Origin: Rhizobacter sp. Root1221
GTDB taxonomy: Bacteria; Pseudomonadota; Gammaproteobacteria; Burkholderiales; Burkholderiaceae_C
DNA length: 64,000 nt
Direction of reading: 5' to 3'
NCBI RefSeq assembly: GCF_001425785.1
Contig: NZ_LMDI01000016.1
Coordinates: 43,417-107,416 of the forward strand
Numbering within the stretch: the stretch's first letter is position 1; every line of letters starts with the position of its first letter. The position numbers were made by a program, and so were the translations under genes. This document shows positions 29,215 through 37,648 of this stretch, one piece after another. Under the pieces are notes generated by a model. That model did not search any database. It was not told the origin of the DNA and saw nothing but the letters and a program-made list of their open reading frames with translations.

Positions 29215-31758
29215 ATGAAGATCATCGTTGTTGGCCACGGCATGGTGGGCCACAAGTTCCTTGAAAGCCTCGCCGAAACCGGCCTGTCGAACGTCGACGT
29301 CACGGTGTTGTGCGAAGAGCCGCGGCCAGCGTACGACCGCGTGCACCTCTCCGAATTCTTCAGCGGCAAGGCAGCCGAAGACCTCTCGCTGGTCGAACCC
29401 GGCTTTTTCGAACGCACCGGCTTCACGCTGCGCCTGGCCGCCCGTGCCGCGTCGGTGGACCGCCGTGCCCACACGGTGACCACCGCCGACGGCGAAGTGC
29501 TCCCGTACGACAAGCTCGTGCTCGCCACCGGCTCCAACCCGTTCGTGCCGCCGGTACCGGGGCGTGACCGTGCCAACTGCTTCGTGTACCGCACCATCGA
29601 GGACCTGGAGGCCATGAAGGCCGCGGGCGCCAAGTCCACCACCGGCGTGGTGATCGGGGGCGGCCTGCTGGGCCTCGAATGCGCCAAGGCGCTGCGCGAC
29701 ATGGGCCTCGACACCCACGTCGTCGAATTCGCCCCGCGCCTGATGGCGATTCAGGTGGACGAAGGTGGCGGCCGCGTGCTGCAGGCCAAGATCGAGGAAC
29801 TGGGCGTGCACGTGCACACCGGCCGCAACACGCAGGAGATCACCGACGGCGCCCGCGCCCGCCACCGCATGGTGTTCGCGGACGGCAGCCACCTCGAGAC
29901 CGACATGATCGTGTTCTCGGCCGGCATCCGCCCGCGCGACGAACTGGCCCGCCAGTGCGTGCTGGCCATCGGCCCGCGCGGTGGTGTCGTGATCGACAGC
30001 GCCTGCCGCACGAGCGACCACGACGTGTACGCCATCGGCGAATGCGCATCCTGGAACGACCAGACCTTCGGCCTCGTGGCCCCGGGCTACGACATGGCCC
30101 GCGTGGCCGCCCGCCACATCGCCGGTGACACCGACGCCGCCTTCGTGGGCGCCGACCTGAGCACCAAGCTCAAGCTGATGGGCGTGGACGTGGCGAGCAT
30201 CGGCGACGCCCATGGCCGCACGCCGCACAGCCGCGCCTGCCAGTACATCGACGAGCGCCGCCAGGTCTACAAGAAGATCGTCATCAGCCAGGACGGCAAG
30301 CAACTGCTGGGCGCCGTGCTGGTGGGCGATGCCACCGAATACGGCACGCTGCTGCAGATGGCCCTGAACGGCATCACGCTGCCCGAGGAACCCGAGTTCC
30401 TGATCCTGCCGTCCAGCGACGGCAAGGCCAAGCCCGGCCTCGGCGTGGACGCCCTGCCCGACACCGCCCAGATCTGCTCGTGCAACAACGTCACGAAGGC
30501 CGGCATCTGCGCCGCCGTGGGCGAAGGCGCCACCACCATCGCCGAGATGAAGGCCTGCACGAAGGCCGGCGCCACCTGCGGCGGCTGCGTGCCGCTGGTC
30601 ACGCAGGTGATGAAGATGGAGATGTCCCGCCGCGGCATGGCGGTGAACAACCACCTCTGCGAGCACTTCCCGTACTCGCGCCAGGAGCTGTACCACCTGG
30701 TGCGCGTGGGCGAGATCCGCACGTTCGACGACCTGCTGCACAAACACGGCAAGGGCCTCGGCTGCGACATCTGCAAGCCCGTGGCGGCCAGCGTGTTCGC
30801 GTCCTGCTGGAACGAGTTCGTGCTGAAGAAGGACCTCGCCGGCCTGCAAGACAGCAACGACTACTACCTGGGCAACATCCAGAAGGACGGCACCTACTCG
30901 GTGGTGCCTCGCATGCCGGGCGGTGAAGTCACGCCCGACGGCCTCATCGCCGTGGGCCAGGTGGCCAAGAAGTACGGCCTGTACACCAAGGTCACCGGCG
31001 GCGCCCGCGTGGACATGTTCGGCGCGCGCATCGAGCAACTGCCCTTCATCTGGGAAGAACTGATCGCCGCCGGCTTCGAGTCCGGCCACGCATACGGCAA
31101 GTCGCTGCGCACGGTGAAGAGCTGCGTGGGCTCCACGTGGTGCCGCTACGGCGTGGACGACAGCGTGGGCCTCGCCGTCGAGCTGGAGAACCGCTACAAG
31201 GGCCTGCGCGCACCGCACAAGATCAAGTTCGGTGTGTCGGGTTGCACGCGCGAATGCGCCGAAGCCCAAGGCAAGGACGTGGGCGTGATCGCCACGGAAA
31301 AGGGCTGGAACCTCTACGTGTGCGGCAACGGTGGCATGAAACCGCGCCACGCCGAACTGATCGCGTCGGACCTCTCGAAGGCCGAACTGATCCGCCTGAT
31401 CGACCGCTTCCTGATGTTCTACGTGCGCACCGCCGACCGCCTGCAGCGCACCAGCACCTGGCGCGACAACCTCGAAGGCGGCCTCGACTACCTGAAGGGC
31501 GTGCTGCTGAACGACACGCTGGGCCTCTGCGCCGAGCTGGAAGGCCAGATGCAGCACGTGGTGAACACGTACCAGTGCGAATGGAAGACCGCGGTCAACG
31601 ACCCCGAGACCCGCAAGCGCTTCCGTTCGTTCGTCAACAGCAACAAGACCGACGAACACATCGTGTTCGTGGAGGAACGCGGCCAGATCCGGCCGGCGCG
31701 CCCCGAGGAACGCACGCCCGAGCTGGCCGGCAGCGCCCCCGGCGCCACCCAGTCCTGA
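29215..31758 (+). CDS. nirB: Assimilatory nitrite reductase large subunit
   Basis: 847 aa. Reduces nitrite to ammonium with NAD(P)H. Order of parts: FAD-binding Rossmann VVGHGMVGH at the start; NAD-binding GGGLLGLECAKAL near 145; a BFD-type [2Fe-2S] domain with ICSCNNVTKAGIC and CTKAGATCGGC around 420-465; then the nitrite/sulfite reductase half with the siroheme/4Fe-4S cysteines in SCVGSTWCRYG (about 635) and CTRECAEAQGKDVGV (about 678). The ATG at 29215 begins the Rossmann fold directly. nirD follows after 22 bases. Sigma-54 and hexaloop signals lie upstream. Confidence 0.96.
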   Translation: MKIIVVGHGMVGHKFLESLAETGLSNVDVTVLCEEPRPAYDRVHLSEFFSGKAAEDLSLVEPGFFERTGFTLRLAARAASVDRRAHTVTTADGEVLPYDKLVLATGSNPFVPPVPGRDRANCFVYRTIEDLEAMKAAGAKSTTGVVIGGGLLGLECAKALRDMGLDTHVVEFAPRLMAIQVDEGGGRVLQAKIEELGVHVHTGRNTQEITDGARARHRMVFADGSHLETDMIVFSAGIRPRDELARQCVLAIGPRGGVVIDSACRTSDHDVYAIGECASWNDQTFGLVAPGYDMARVAARHIAGDTDAAFVGADLSTKLKLMGVDVASIGDAHGRTPHSRACQYIDERRQVYKKIVISQDGKQLLGAVLVGDATEYGTLLQMALNGITLPEEPEFLILPSSDGKAKPGLGVDALPDTAQICSCNNVTKAGICAAVGEGATTIAEMKACTKAGATCGGCVPLVTQVMKMEMSRRGMAVNNHLCEHFPYSRQELYHLVRVGEIRTFDDLLHKHGKGLGCDICKPVAASVFASCWNEFVLKKDLAGLQDSNDYYLGNIQKDGTYSVVPRMPGGEVTPDGLIAVGQVAKKYGLYTKVTGGARVDMFGARIEQLPFIWEELIAAGFESGHAYGKSLRTVKSCVGSTWCRYGVDDSVGLAVELENRYKGLRAPHKIKFGVSGCTRECAEAQGKDVGVIATEKGWNLYVCGNGGMKPRHAELIASDLSKAELIRLIDRFLMFYVRTADRLQRTSTWRDNLEGGLDYLKGVLLNDTLGLCAELEGQMQHVVNTYQCEWKTAVNDPETRKRFRSFVNSNKTDEHIVFVEERGQIRPARPEERTPELAGSAPGATQS

Positions 31759-31780
31759 TCGACGTCCAAGGAGTTTGCCC

Positions 31781-32119
31781 ATGACCACCGACACCCTCAC
31801 CTGGACCGACGTCTGCGCGGTCGACGACATCCTGCCCAACACCGGCGTGTGCGCGCTCGTGGAAGACCGCCACGTGGGCGTCTTCCGCCTCGGCGCCGAC
31901 CAGTTCTTCGCCATCGACAACGTGGACCCGAAGTCCGGCGCCAGCGTGCTCTCGCGCGGCCTGCTCGGCAGCCTCGGCGACCGCGTGGTCGTGGCCTCGC
32001 CGCTGTACAAGAACCACTTCGACCTGCGCACCGGTGAATGCCTGGAAGCACCCGAGCAGTCGGTGCGCGCCCACGGCGTGCGCATCGACAGCGGACGGGT
32101 GCGCGTGACGCTGGCCTGA
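31781..32119 (+). CDS. nirD: Nitrite reductase small subunit
   Basis: 112 aa Rieske-like protein required with NirB. LGADQFFAIDNVDPKSGA and SPLYKNHFDLRTGECL match NirD. The Rieske cysteine/histidine ligands are absent, as usual for NirD. AAGGAGTTT lies 7 bases before ATG 31781, which fixes the start. Co-transcribed with nirB. Confidence 0.94.
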   Translation: MTTDTLTWTDVCAVDDILPNTGVCALVEDRHVGVFRLGADQFFAIDNVDPKSGASVLSRGLLGSLGDRVVVASPLYKNHFDLRTGECLEAPEQSVRAHGVRIDSGRVRVTLA

Positions 32120-32211
32120 CGGACGCCGGCTCAAGCGACGACAATCAGGTCTCTGGCGCCTCCCATGGCGCCGAGACCCTTTTGCCTTTGCCTTGAACCA
32201 GGAGTCCGTGC

Positions 32212-33522
32212 ATGCCCGACCCGGCCGTGCCCTTGTCCGTGTCCACCCTCGTGCTGCGTGCCAAGCAGCTCGAGATCGACGCGGTGCGCCACCTTGCCAG
32301 CCGTGCCGAGCTGGTGGACGTCATCGGGCAGCTGATCCAGGCATTGCAACGCGAACGGGGTGCGTCGAGCATCTTCCTCGCCTCCCAGGGCCAGCGGTTC
32401 ACCGACGTGCGCCGCACCCTTGTCGATGAAGCCCGCCCGGTGGAGACGCGCGTGCGCGACGTGTTCGCCGTGCACCTCGACCCCGCGCAGGGGGCCACGG
32501 CCAAGGCGCTGTCGCTGATGGCCTGGGCGCTGCTGGGCCTCGACGCCCTGGAGGCGCTGCGCACGCAGATCGAACGCCAGGCACTGACCGCCCACGATTC
32601 GGTGGCCGCCTACAGCCACCTGATCGCCGGGCTCATCGAACTCGTCTTCCACGTGGCCGACGCCGCCGTGCTGCCCAGCGTGTCGCGGCTGCTGGTGGCC
32701 ATCCTGCACCTCGTGCAGGCCCAGGAAGCGGCCGGCCAGGAGCGCGCCGTGGGCGCCCTGCTCTACGCCTCGGGACTGTGCGACGAGGCCCACCAGCAGC
32801 GCGTGATCCACCTGATCGATGCGCAGGAGCGCAGCCTGCAGGTGTTCGCCGAGTTCGCCGAACCGGCATTGCGCGCCCGCTGGGAACAGCAGCAGCTGGG
32901 CCCCGGGGTCGCGAAGCTCGAGCGCCTGCGCCGCACGCTCTGCGCGGCCAAGGCCGGCGCCACGCTCGACAGCAACCTGAGCGACACCTGGTTCGACGTG
33001 TGCACCGACCGCATCAACGAGCTGTGGCAGCTGCAGGTGGCGCTGGTGAAGCGGCTGCGGGAAGACTGCGAGACCCGCATCGTGGAGGCCCAGCAGGACC
33101 TCCAGGACTCCCGGGGGCTGCTCAAGCGCCTGCGCGACAACCCGCCCGCCCGCACGCACGCGGTGGACCGCTTCTTCGACATCGCCACCATGCCCGGGGC
33201 CGTGCCCGAGCTGGTGGGAACCCCGGGCGCGGCCGAATCCCCCTCGCTGCTCGACCTGCTGCAGGCCCAGTCGGCCCGCATGGCCGGCATGGAGGCCGAA
33301 CTCGACGCGGCCCGCCGCGCGCTCAACGAGCGCAAGGTGATCGAGCGGGCCAAGGGCGTGCTGATGGCGCGGCTCGGCATGAACGAGGAAGCGGCCTTCC
33401 GCGCGCTGCAGAAGACGTCGATGGACCAGAACCGGCGGCTGCTCGACGTGGCCGAGGCCACGCTGTCGTTGCCGGACTTCGCCTTCCCGCAGCCGGCCGG
33501 CCGGGGCGACAAGCCGGCTTGA
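32212..33522 (+). CDS. nasR: NasR-type nitrate/nitrite-sensing antiterminator (NIT-ANTAR)
   Basis: 436 aa. Residues about 35-300 form an all-helical NIT domain, including the early LIQALQRERGASSIFLAS stretch with an arginine of the kind that contacts nitrate. The C-terminus (LNERKVIERAKGVLMARLGM and AFRALQKTSMDQNRRLLDVA, about 370-420) is an ANTAR domain, which binds hexaloop RNA hairpins and prevents termination. It lies between nirD and the nitrite transporter gene, 92 bases after nirD. Two hairpins of the right class occur in the flanking leaders, so nirB and the transporter are the likely targets. Confidence 0.9.
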   Translation: MPDPAVPLSVSTLVLRAKQLEIDAVRHLASRAELVDVIGQLIQALQRERGASSIFLASQGQRFTDVRRTLVDEARPVETRVRDVFAVHLDPAQGATAKALSLMAWALLGLDALEALRTQIERQALTAHDSVAAYSHLIAGLIELVFHVADAAVLPSVSRLLVAILHLVQAQEAAGQERAVGALLYASGLCDEAHQQRVIHLIDAQERSLQVFAEFAEPALRARWEQQQLGPGVAKLERLRRTLCAAKAGATLDSNLSDTWFDVCTDRINELWQLQVALVKRLREDCETRIVEAQQDLQDSRGLLKRLRDNPPARTHAVDRFFDIATMPGAVPELVGTPGAAESPSLLDLLQAQSARMAGMEAELDAARRALNERKVIERAKGVLMARLGMNEEAAFRALQKTSMDQNRRLLDVAEATLSLPDFAFPQPAGRGDKPA

Positions 33523-33533
33523 CGAACCATTGC

Positions 33534-33550
33534 GGTGCACATCGTGCACC
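33534..33550 (+). repeat. Hairpin after nasR
   Basis: GGTGCAC-ATC-GTGCACC, a seven-pair perfect stem 12 bases after the nasR stop. No T-tract follows, so it may protect or mark the 3' end rather than act as an intrinsic terminator. Confidence 0.5.
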
Positions 33551-33630
33551 GACCCGAGGCTTGCCCGCCGGTTGGCGCCTCACTTCGGCACCGGATCGGC
33601 CCGCGCGCCCGGGTTTTCAGCAGAAATGAA

Positions 33631-33647
33631 CGGCATGAAACCTGCAT
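33631..33647 (+). promoter_or_regulatory. Sigma-54 promoter for the nitrite transporter
   Basis: CGGCATGAAACCTGCAT: GG and GC separated by exactly 10 bases, with GGCAT and TGCAT flanks matching the -24/-12 consensus except the first T. The predicted start, near 33657, falls right at the base of the hexaloop hairpin. Confidence 0.72.
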
Positions 33648-33658
33648 GACGGTGGGGC

Positions 33659-33682
33659 CATCGAGCTAAAGGCGGCTCGATG
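33659..33682 (+). promoter_or_regulatory. ANTAR-type hexaloop hairpin in transporter leader
   Basis: CATCGAGC-T-AAAGGC-G-GCTCGATG: nine pairs including the T-G closing pair, loop with A1 and G4. The apical GCT-loop-GGC layout is the same as in the nirB leader. A second strong hairpin (33684-33714, 14 pairs with a three-base loop) follows, then the terminator. Confidence 0.68.
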
Positions 33683-33731
33683 ACCGGCGCCTGCGGAGTC
33701 TCCGCGGGCGCCGGAATTGCACACCCAGGAT

Positions 33732-33791
33732 AACGGCGTCCCTTGCGCCACCCGCACCCCGCGGGTGGCCCAGCGGACGCCGTTTTCGTTT
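33732..33791 (+). terminator. Leader terminator before the nitrite transporter
   Basis: Outer arms AACGGCGTCC (33732-33741) and GGACGCCGTT (33775-33784) are perfectly complementary over 10 bases. Inside them is a second perfect nine-pair hairpin, GCCACCCGC/GCGGGTGGC. The stem ends in TTTTCGTTT. It lies 62 bases before the start codon, so it should block expression unless NasR prevents its formation. Confidence 0.78.
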
Positions 33792-33852
33792 CCGCGTTGC
33801 ACCGGCACCGCCCGGCGGCGCTTGTCCGTCCCCCCGTCCCAAAGGAATTCAA

Positions 33853-34665
33853 ATGGCCTACCTCGCTCCTGCCGAGTTCGTGACCAAGATGGTCGATGCC
33901 GGTGAATCGAAACTGCTGATGTCCACCCGCGACACGCTGATCCGGTCCTACATGGCCGGCGCCATCCTGGCGCTGGGCGCGGCGTTTGCCGTGACGGTCA
34001 CGGTGAACACCGGCAACGCGCTGGTCGGCGCGATGCTGTTCCCCGTGGGCTTCATCCTGCTGTACCTGCTGGGCTTCGACCTGCTGACCGGCGTGTTCAC
34101 ACTGGTGCCGCTCGCAGTGCTCGACAAGCGCCCGGGTGCCACCTGGGGTGGTGTGGCGCGCAACTGGAGCCTCGTGTTCGTGGGCAACTTCGCGGGCGCG
34201 CTCACGGTGGCCTTTTTCATGGCCATCATCTTCACCTTCGGCTTCACTGAGGCGCCGAACGCCGTGGGCCAGAAGCTCGGCAGCATTGGCGAAGGCCGCA
34301 CGGTGGGTTACGCTGCACACGGCGCGGCCGGCATGCTCACGCTGTTCATCCGGGGTGTCATGTGCAACTGGATGGTGTCCACCGGTGTGGTGGCGGCGAT
34401 GATGTCCACCACGGTGTCGGGCAAGGCCATCGGCATGTGGATGCCGGTCATGGTGTTCTTCTACATGGGCTTCGAACACTCCATCGTCAACATGTTCCTG
34501 TTCCCCACCGGCCTGATGCTCGGCGGCAACTTCACGCTGATGGATTACTTCATCTGGAACGAACTGCCCACGGTGGTGGGCAACCTGGTGGGTGGTGCCA
34601 CGTTCGTGGGTGCCACGCTGTACTCCACGCACTACAAGACCGCGCCGAAGCGCGTGGTGGTGTGA
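33853..34665 (+). CDS. Formate/nitrite transporter (NirC-like)
   Basis: 270 aa, FNT family, six membrane helices. Family segments include AGAILALGAAFAVTVTVNTGN, the LTGVFTLVPLAVLD motif near 78-91, RNWSLVFVGNFAGAL near 100, and RGVMCNWMVSTGV near 172, which carries the central Asn-Trp region. Forms pentameric channels passing nitrite or formate; the nir context argues for nitrite. AAAGGAATTC precedes the ATG. Its 330-base leader carries a sigma-54 element, an ANTAR hairpin and a terminator. The PP2C-kinase gene follows after 49 bases. Confidence 0.92.
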   Translation: MAYLAPAEFVTKMVDAGESKLLMSTRDTLIRSYMAGAILALGAAFAVTVTVNTGNALVGAMLFPVGFILLYLLGFDLLTGVFTLVPLAVLDKRPGATWGGVARNWSLVFVGNFAGALTVAFFMAIIFTFGFTEAPNAVGQKLGSIGEGRTVGYAAHGAAGMLTLFIRGVMCNWMVSTGVVAAMMSTTVSGKAIGMWMPVMVFFYMGFEHSIVNMFLFPTGLMLGGNFTLMDYFIWNELPTVVGNLVGGATFVGATLYSTHYKTAPKRVVV

Positions 34666-34714
34666 TCCCATCGTGGAACGGGGCCCGCCTGCTTGCCGGG
34701 CTGGGCCCGCCCCC

Positions 34715-36451
34715 ATGACCCACGCGTTGCGCGTGACGCTCGGCCAGCACTCGCGGGCCGGGCACAAGGCCATCAACCAGGACTTCCATGGTGCGATGCT
34801 GCCGGCAGGTCCCCTGCGCAGCGCCAAGGGCATCGTGGTGGCGCTGGCCGACGGCATCGGCTCCAGCGCCGTCAGCCAGGAAGCCAGTGCGGCCGCGGTG
34901 CGCGGTTTCCTGGAAGACTATTACGCCACGTCCGACGCCTGGTCGGTGCGCCGCTCGGCGCAGCGTGTGCTGGGTGCCACCAACGCGTGGCTGCATGCGC
35001 AGACCATGCGCGGCCACGCACGCTTCGACAAGGACCGCGGCCACGTCTGCACCTTCAGCGCGCTGATCCTGAAGGGCCGTGACGTGCACCTGCTGCACGT
35101 GGGCGACACCCGCATCTACCGCCTGCACGCGCAGGCCCTCGAACAGCTGACCGAGGACCACCGCGTGCACCTCTCGTCCGTCGAGTCGTACCTCGGCCGA
35201 GCATTGGGCGTGGGCCCGAACGTCGAGATCGACTACCGCTGCCTGCCGGCAGCAGCCGGCGAGGTGTACCTGCTGGCCACCGATGGTGCCTATGCGCACC
35301 TCGACGCCGCCGCCGTGCACGACGCACTCGTGTCCTGCGCCGACGACTTCGACGCGGCCGCCGAGGCGCTGGTGGCCACCGCCCAGGCCCGCGGCGCCCA
35401 GGACGACATGACCGTGCAGCTGCTGCGCATCGACGCGCTGCCCGACGCCGACCCGCTGACGCTGCTGGCGCAGCGCGAGGGCCTGGCGCTGCCGCCCCCA
35501 CTGTCACCACGGGCGCAGTTCGAGGGCTACACCGTCGTGCGCGAACTGCACGCCAGCTCGCGCAGCCACGTGCACCTGGCCGTGGACGACCACACCGGGC
35601 AGCAGGTGGTGCTGAAGACACCGTCGGTCGACCTGGGGCACAACGCCGACTACCTCGACAGCTTCCTCCTCGAAGAATGGGTGGCACGCCGCCTGCACAG
35701 CCCGCACGTGCTGCGGCCCGGCGCCAGCGACCGCCCGCGCCAGCACGTGTACGTCGCGATGGAATTCGTGGACGGGCACACGCTCACCCAGTGGATGACC
35801 GACCACCCCCGCCCCGACCTGGACACCGTGCGCAGCCTCGTCGCGCAGGTGGCCAAGGGCTTGCAGGCATTCCATGGCCGCGAGATGCTGCACCAGGACC
35901 TGCGGCCCGACAACGTGATGATCGACCGCACCGGCACGGTGAAGCTCATCGACTTCGCGTCCACGCACGTGGCCGGCCTCACCGAAGGCACCCGTGGGGC
36001 CCGGGCCGACGCCATCGCCGGCACCTTGCAATACACCGCACCGGAGTACTTCGTGTCGGCCGGGGGCAGTCCCCGCTCCGACCTGTTTTCGCTGGCGGTG
36101 CTGGCCTACCAGATGCTCACCGCCCAGTTGCCCTACGGCCTGCAGGTCACCCGCCTGCGGTCGCCCGCCGACCTGAAGGGGTTGCGGTACGTGCCGGTGC
36201 GCCACCTGCGGCCTGAGCTGCCCGACTGGCTCGACACGGTGTTGCAGAAGGCCCTGCACCCGGACCCGCTGAAACGCCACGAGGCCGTGTCCGAGTTCGT
36301 GCACGACCTGCAGTCGCCTGCACCGCGGTTCCAGCGCTTGCGTGCACCGCCGCTCATCGAGCGCCATCCGGTGGTGTTCTGGCAGGTGACGGCGCTGGTG
36401 TCGACGCTGGTGGCGGTGGTGTTGTTGGGGTTGAGGGTGATGGGGCGCTGA
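34715..36451 (+). CDS. PP2C phosphatase - Ser/Thr kinase fusion
   Basis: 578 aa. Residues 1-235 are a PP2C domain: DGIGSSAVSQ near 46, HVGDTRIYR near 127, TDGAYAHL near 188 and GAQDDMT near 228, giving the metal-binding aspartates. About 270-540 is a kinase-like domain with HQDLRPDNVMID in place of HRDLKPxN and DFA in place of DFG. The glycine loop has no glycines (ELHASSRSHVHLA). A membrane helix ends the protein (VTALVSTLVAVVLLGL). Fusions of this kind accompany nitrite/nitrate transport genes in Betaproteobacteria. The kinase half may be weakly active or a sensor. Probably in one transcript with the transporter. Confidence 0.88.
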   Translation: MTHALRVTLGQHSRAGHKAINQDFHGAMLPAGPLRSAKGIVVALADGIGSSAVSQEASAAAVRGFLEDYYATSDAWSVRRSAQRVLGATNAWLHAQTMRGHARFDKDRGHVCTFSALILKGRDVHLLHVGDTRIYRLHAQALEQLTEDHRVHLSSVESYLGRALGVGPNVEIDYRCLPAAAGEVYLLATDGAYAHLDAAAVHDALVSCADDFDAAAEALVATAQARGAQDDMTVQLLRIDALPDADPLTLLAQREGLALPPPLSPRAQFEGYTVVRELHASSRSHVHLAVDDHTGQQVVLKTPSVDLGHNADYLDSFLLEEWVARRLHSPHVLRPGASDRPRQHVYVAMEFVDGHTLTQWMTDHPRPDLDTVRSLVAQVAKGLQAFHGREMLHQDLRPDNVMIDRTGTVKLIDFASTHVAGLTEGTRGARADAIAGTLQYTAPEYFVSAGGSPRSDLFSLAVLAYQMLTAQLPYGLQVTRLRSPADLKGLRYVPVRHLRPELPDWLDTVLQKALHPDPLKRHEAVSEFVHDLQSPAPRFQRLRAPPLIERHPVVFWQVTALVSTLVAVVLLGLRVMGR

Positions 36452-36552
36452 GGGGCGGGTAGGCCGAGTGGCGCATTCTCCATCTGCGCCCGCGCCACTT
36501 GGAGCGACTGCGTGGACACTCGACGGGTCGAAGCTGCCCGTCGAAGACAGGG

Positions 36553-36618
36553 ACCCAACGGGCGAGGTCCCGACACACGACAGAAGGGTCGCCTGTCATC
36601 ATCCATCTCACGTTGGGC
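36553..36618 (+). repeat. Possible third attC-like site (weak)
   Basis: Starts ACCCAAC and ends GTTGGGC, exact matches to the RYYYAAC and GTTRRRY ends of integron attC sites, 66 bases apart. It is placed between the PP2C-kinase stop and the AT-richer membrane ORF. Internal pairing is poor (only GGCGA/TCGCC), so this may be chance. Confidence 0.25.
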
Positions 36619-36673
36619 ACCTGGACTTCCCAGGTGGCCGGACGACCTTCCGAAGTGCCTTTATCAAACATTG

Positions 36674-37420
36674 ATGCTTATGCCAAGTCGTCAGCTGTCA
36701 GGTGCAGATGCACATTCCGTAGCAGACGTGTTTGATGCGTTGGCAGATCGTCTGCCTCCGCAGCATGAGCGGTGCGTGGCGTATTCAGAAGTTGTTTTAT
36801 CGAATACAAGAGATCTAAAGAAAATGCTGGCCCAGGGCTCCCTGATTGTTGCCAGCTACAACAACGTCCGGCTCGGAAATTTGGATCGGCACCGCGATTT
36901 CTTCGTCACCTGGACGTATGGATCTCTTGGGAGCTTGCTCGTTCTGATGTTAGTCGGAGGCGTGCTTGGAATTCTCGAAGACAGCAATTTCTCGGCAGTC
37001 ATCACGTTCGGCTTGAGCCTCTTGACGGGACTCGTCTTGGCATTTCGATACTCGCTCGTGCTGCCGCCAATGGCCCAGCAAAGTGTCACCGTAATCAACG
37101 GTCAGTCTCGGGAGTTGATTTACGCATGCCGTGAATTCAGTGACCAGCCTCTGGAGCGACTGGTGCGAATCCCACTTGGCGACCTCGTCGTCAAGCTTTC
37201 CTGGGGCCAGATCGCCGACCATTCCCCTTCATTCATCGGCGTTTTTCTCTGCGCAAATCCGTCGACCGGAGATGGCAATCAGAATTGGCCCAGCCTTTGT
37301 CTGGCCAATCAAAATCACCAATATCCTGCGCCCGCGCCCGAAGAGCTGATTCGCAAAGCAAAGGATTTTTCCGAGACGTTGGGGGCCAGGTATGTCGGAT
37401 TGGAGCCGTGGGTGGCATGA
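36674..37420 (+). CDS. Hypothetical two-helix membrane protein
   Basis: About 248 aa if started at ATG 36674. Earlier in-frame codons back to 36512 read as low-complexity sequence and are unlikely to be coding. Two hydrophobic helices, FFVTWTYGSLGSLLVLMLVG and VITFGLSLLTGLVLAF, are followed by a soluble C-terminus. No recognised domain. Codon use is AT-richer than the surrounding genes. It lies at the left of the putative gene-cassette region, so it may be a cassette gene. No good ribosome-binding site is seen at 36674, so the start is uncertain. Confidence 0.6.
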   Translation: MLMPSRQLSGADAHSVADVFDALADRLPPQHERCVAYSEVVLSNTRDLKKMLAQGSLIVASYNNVRLGNLDRHRDFFVTWTYGSLGSLLVLMLVGGVLGILEDSNFSAVITFGLSLLTGLVLAFRYSLVLPPMAQQSVTVINGQSRELIYACREFSDQPLERLVRIPLGDLVVKLSWGQIADHSPSFIGVFLCANPSTGDGNQNWPSLCLANQNHQYPAPAPEELIRKAKDFSETLGARYVGLEPWVA

Positions 37421-37558
37421 GGACGAATCGAGCTGCGAGCAATGCCGGCTGGTGCTTGGCGCAGGGGCGTTCATCTTTGGCAAGGCCCGGTGCTCACCGA
37501 TGAGCAGGTCATCCAAGAGCAGTTCCCGGGTACGGGCCGTGTCTTCAAGTAAAACGAG

Positions 37559-37628
37559 ACCTGACCCATCCATCGAGCGAGCAGCTTCCGCGGGCTTCGT
37601 CCGCCTGCAGCCGCCGCTCATGTCAAAC
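37559..37628 (+). repeat. attC-like recombination site 1
   Basis: 70 bases. Outer arms ACCTGAC and GTCAAAC are the RYYYAAC/GTTRRRY ends of attC with a compensating A-to-G and T-to-C change that keeps TGAC/GTCA pairing. Inner arms GAGCG and CGCTC pair, and an apical GCGG/CCGC stem follows. The left (CCTGACCC-TCCAT-GAGC) and right (CGCTCA-GTCAAACGC) arms recur almost identically at 38037-38098. It sits 21 bases before the cupin start. Confidence 0.6.
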
Positions 37629-37648
37629 GCACACTGGAGGCAATTGCA

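Noticed and set aside
29209..32085. Very long open frame antisense to nirB and nirD (958 codons)
   Set aside because: The sense genes have full motif sets; the antisense product is His/Ala/Val-rich low-complexity sequence, a known effect of GC-rich codon use.
33684..33714. Second ANTAR hexaloop in the transporter leader
   Set aside because: The hairpin is strong, but its loop is three bases (or five in another register) and lacks A1/G4.
36466..36500. GTGGCGC/GCGCCAC inverted repeat after the PP2C-kinase gene as a terminator
   Set aside because: Arms are separated by 17 bases and no T-tract follows.
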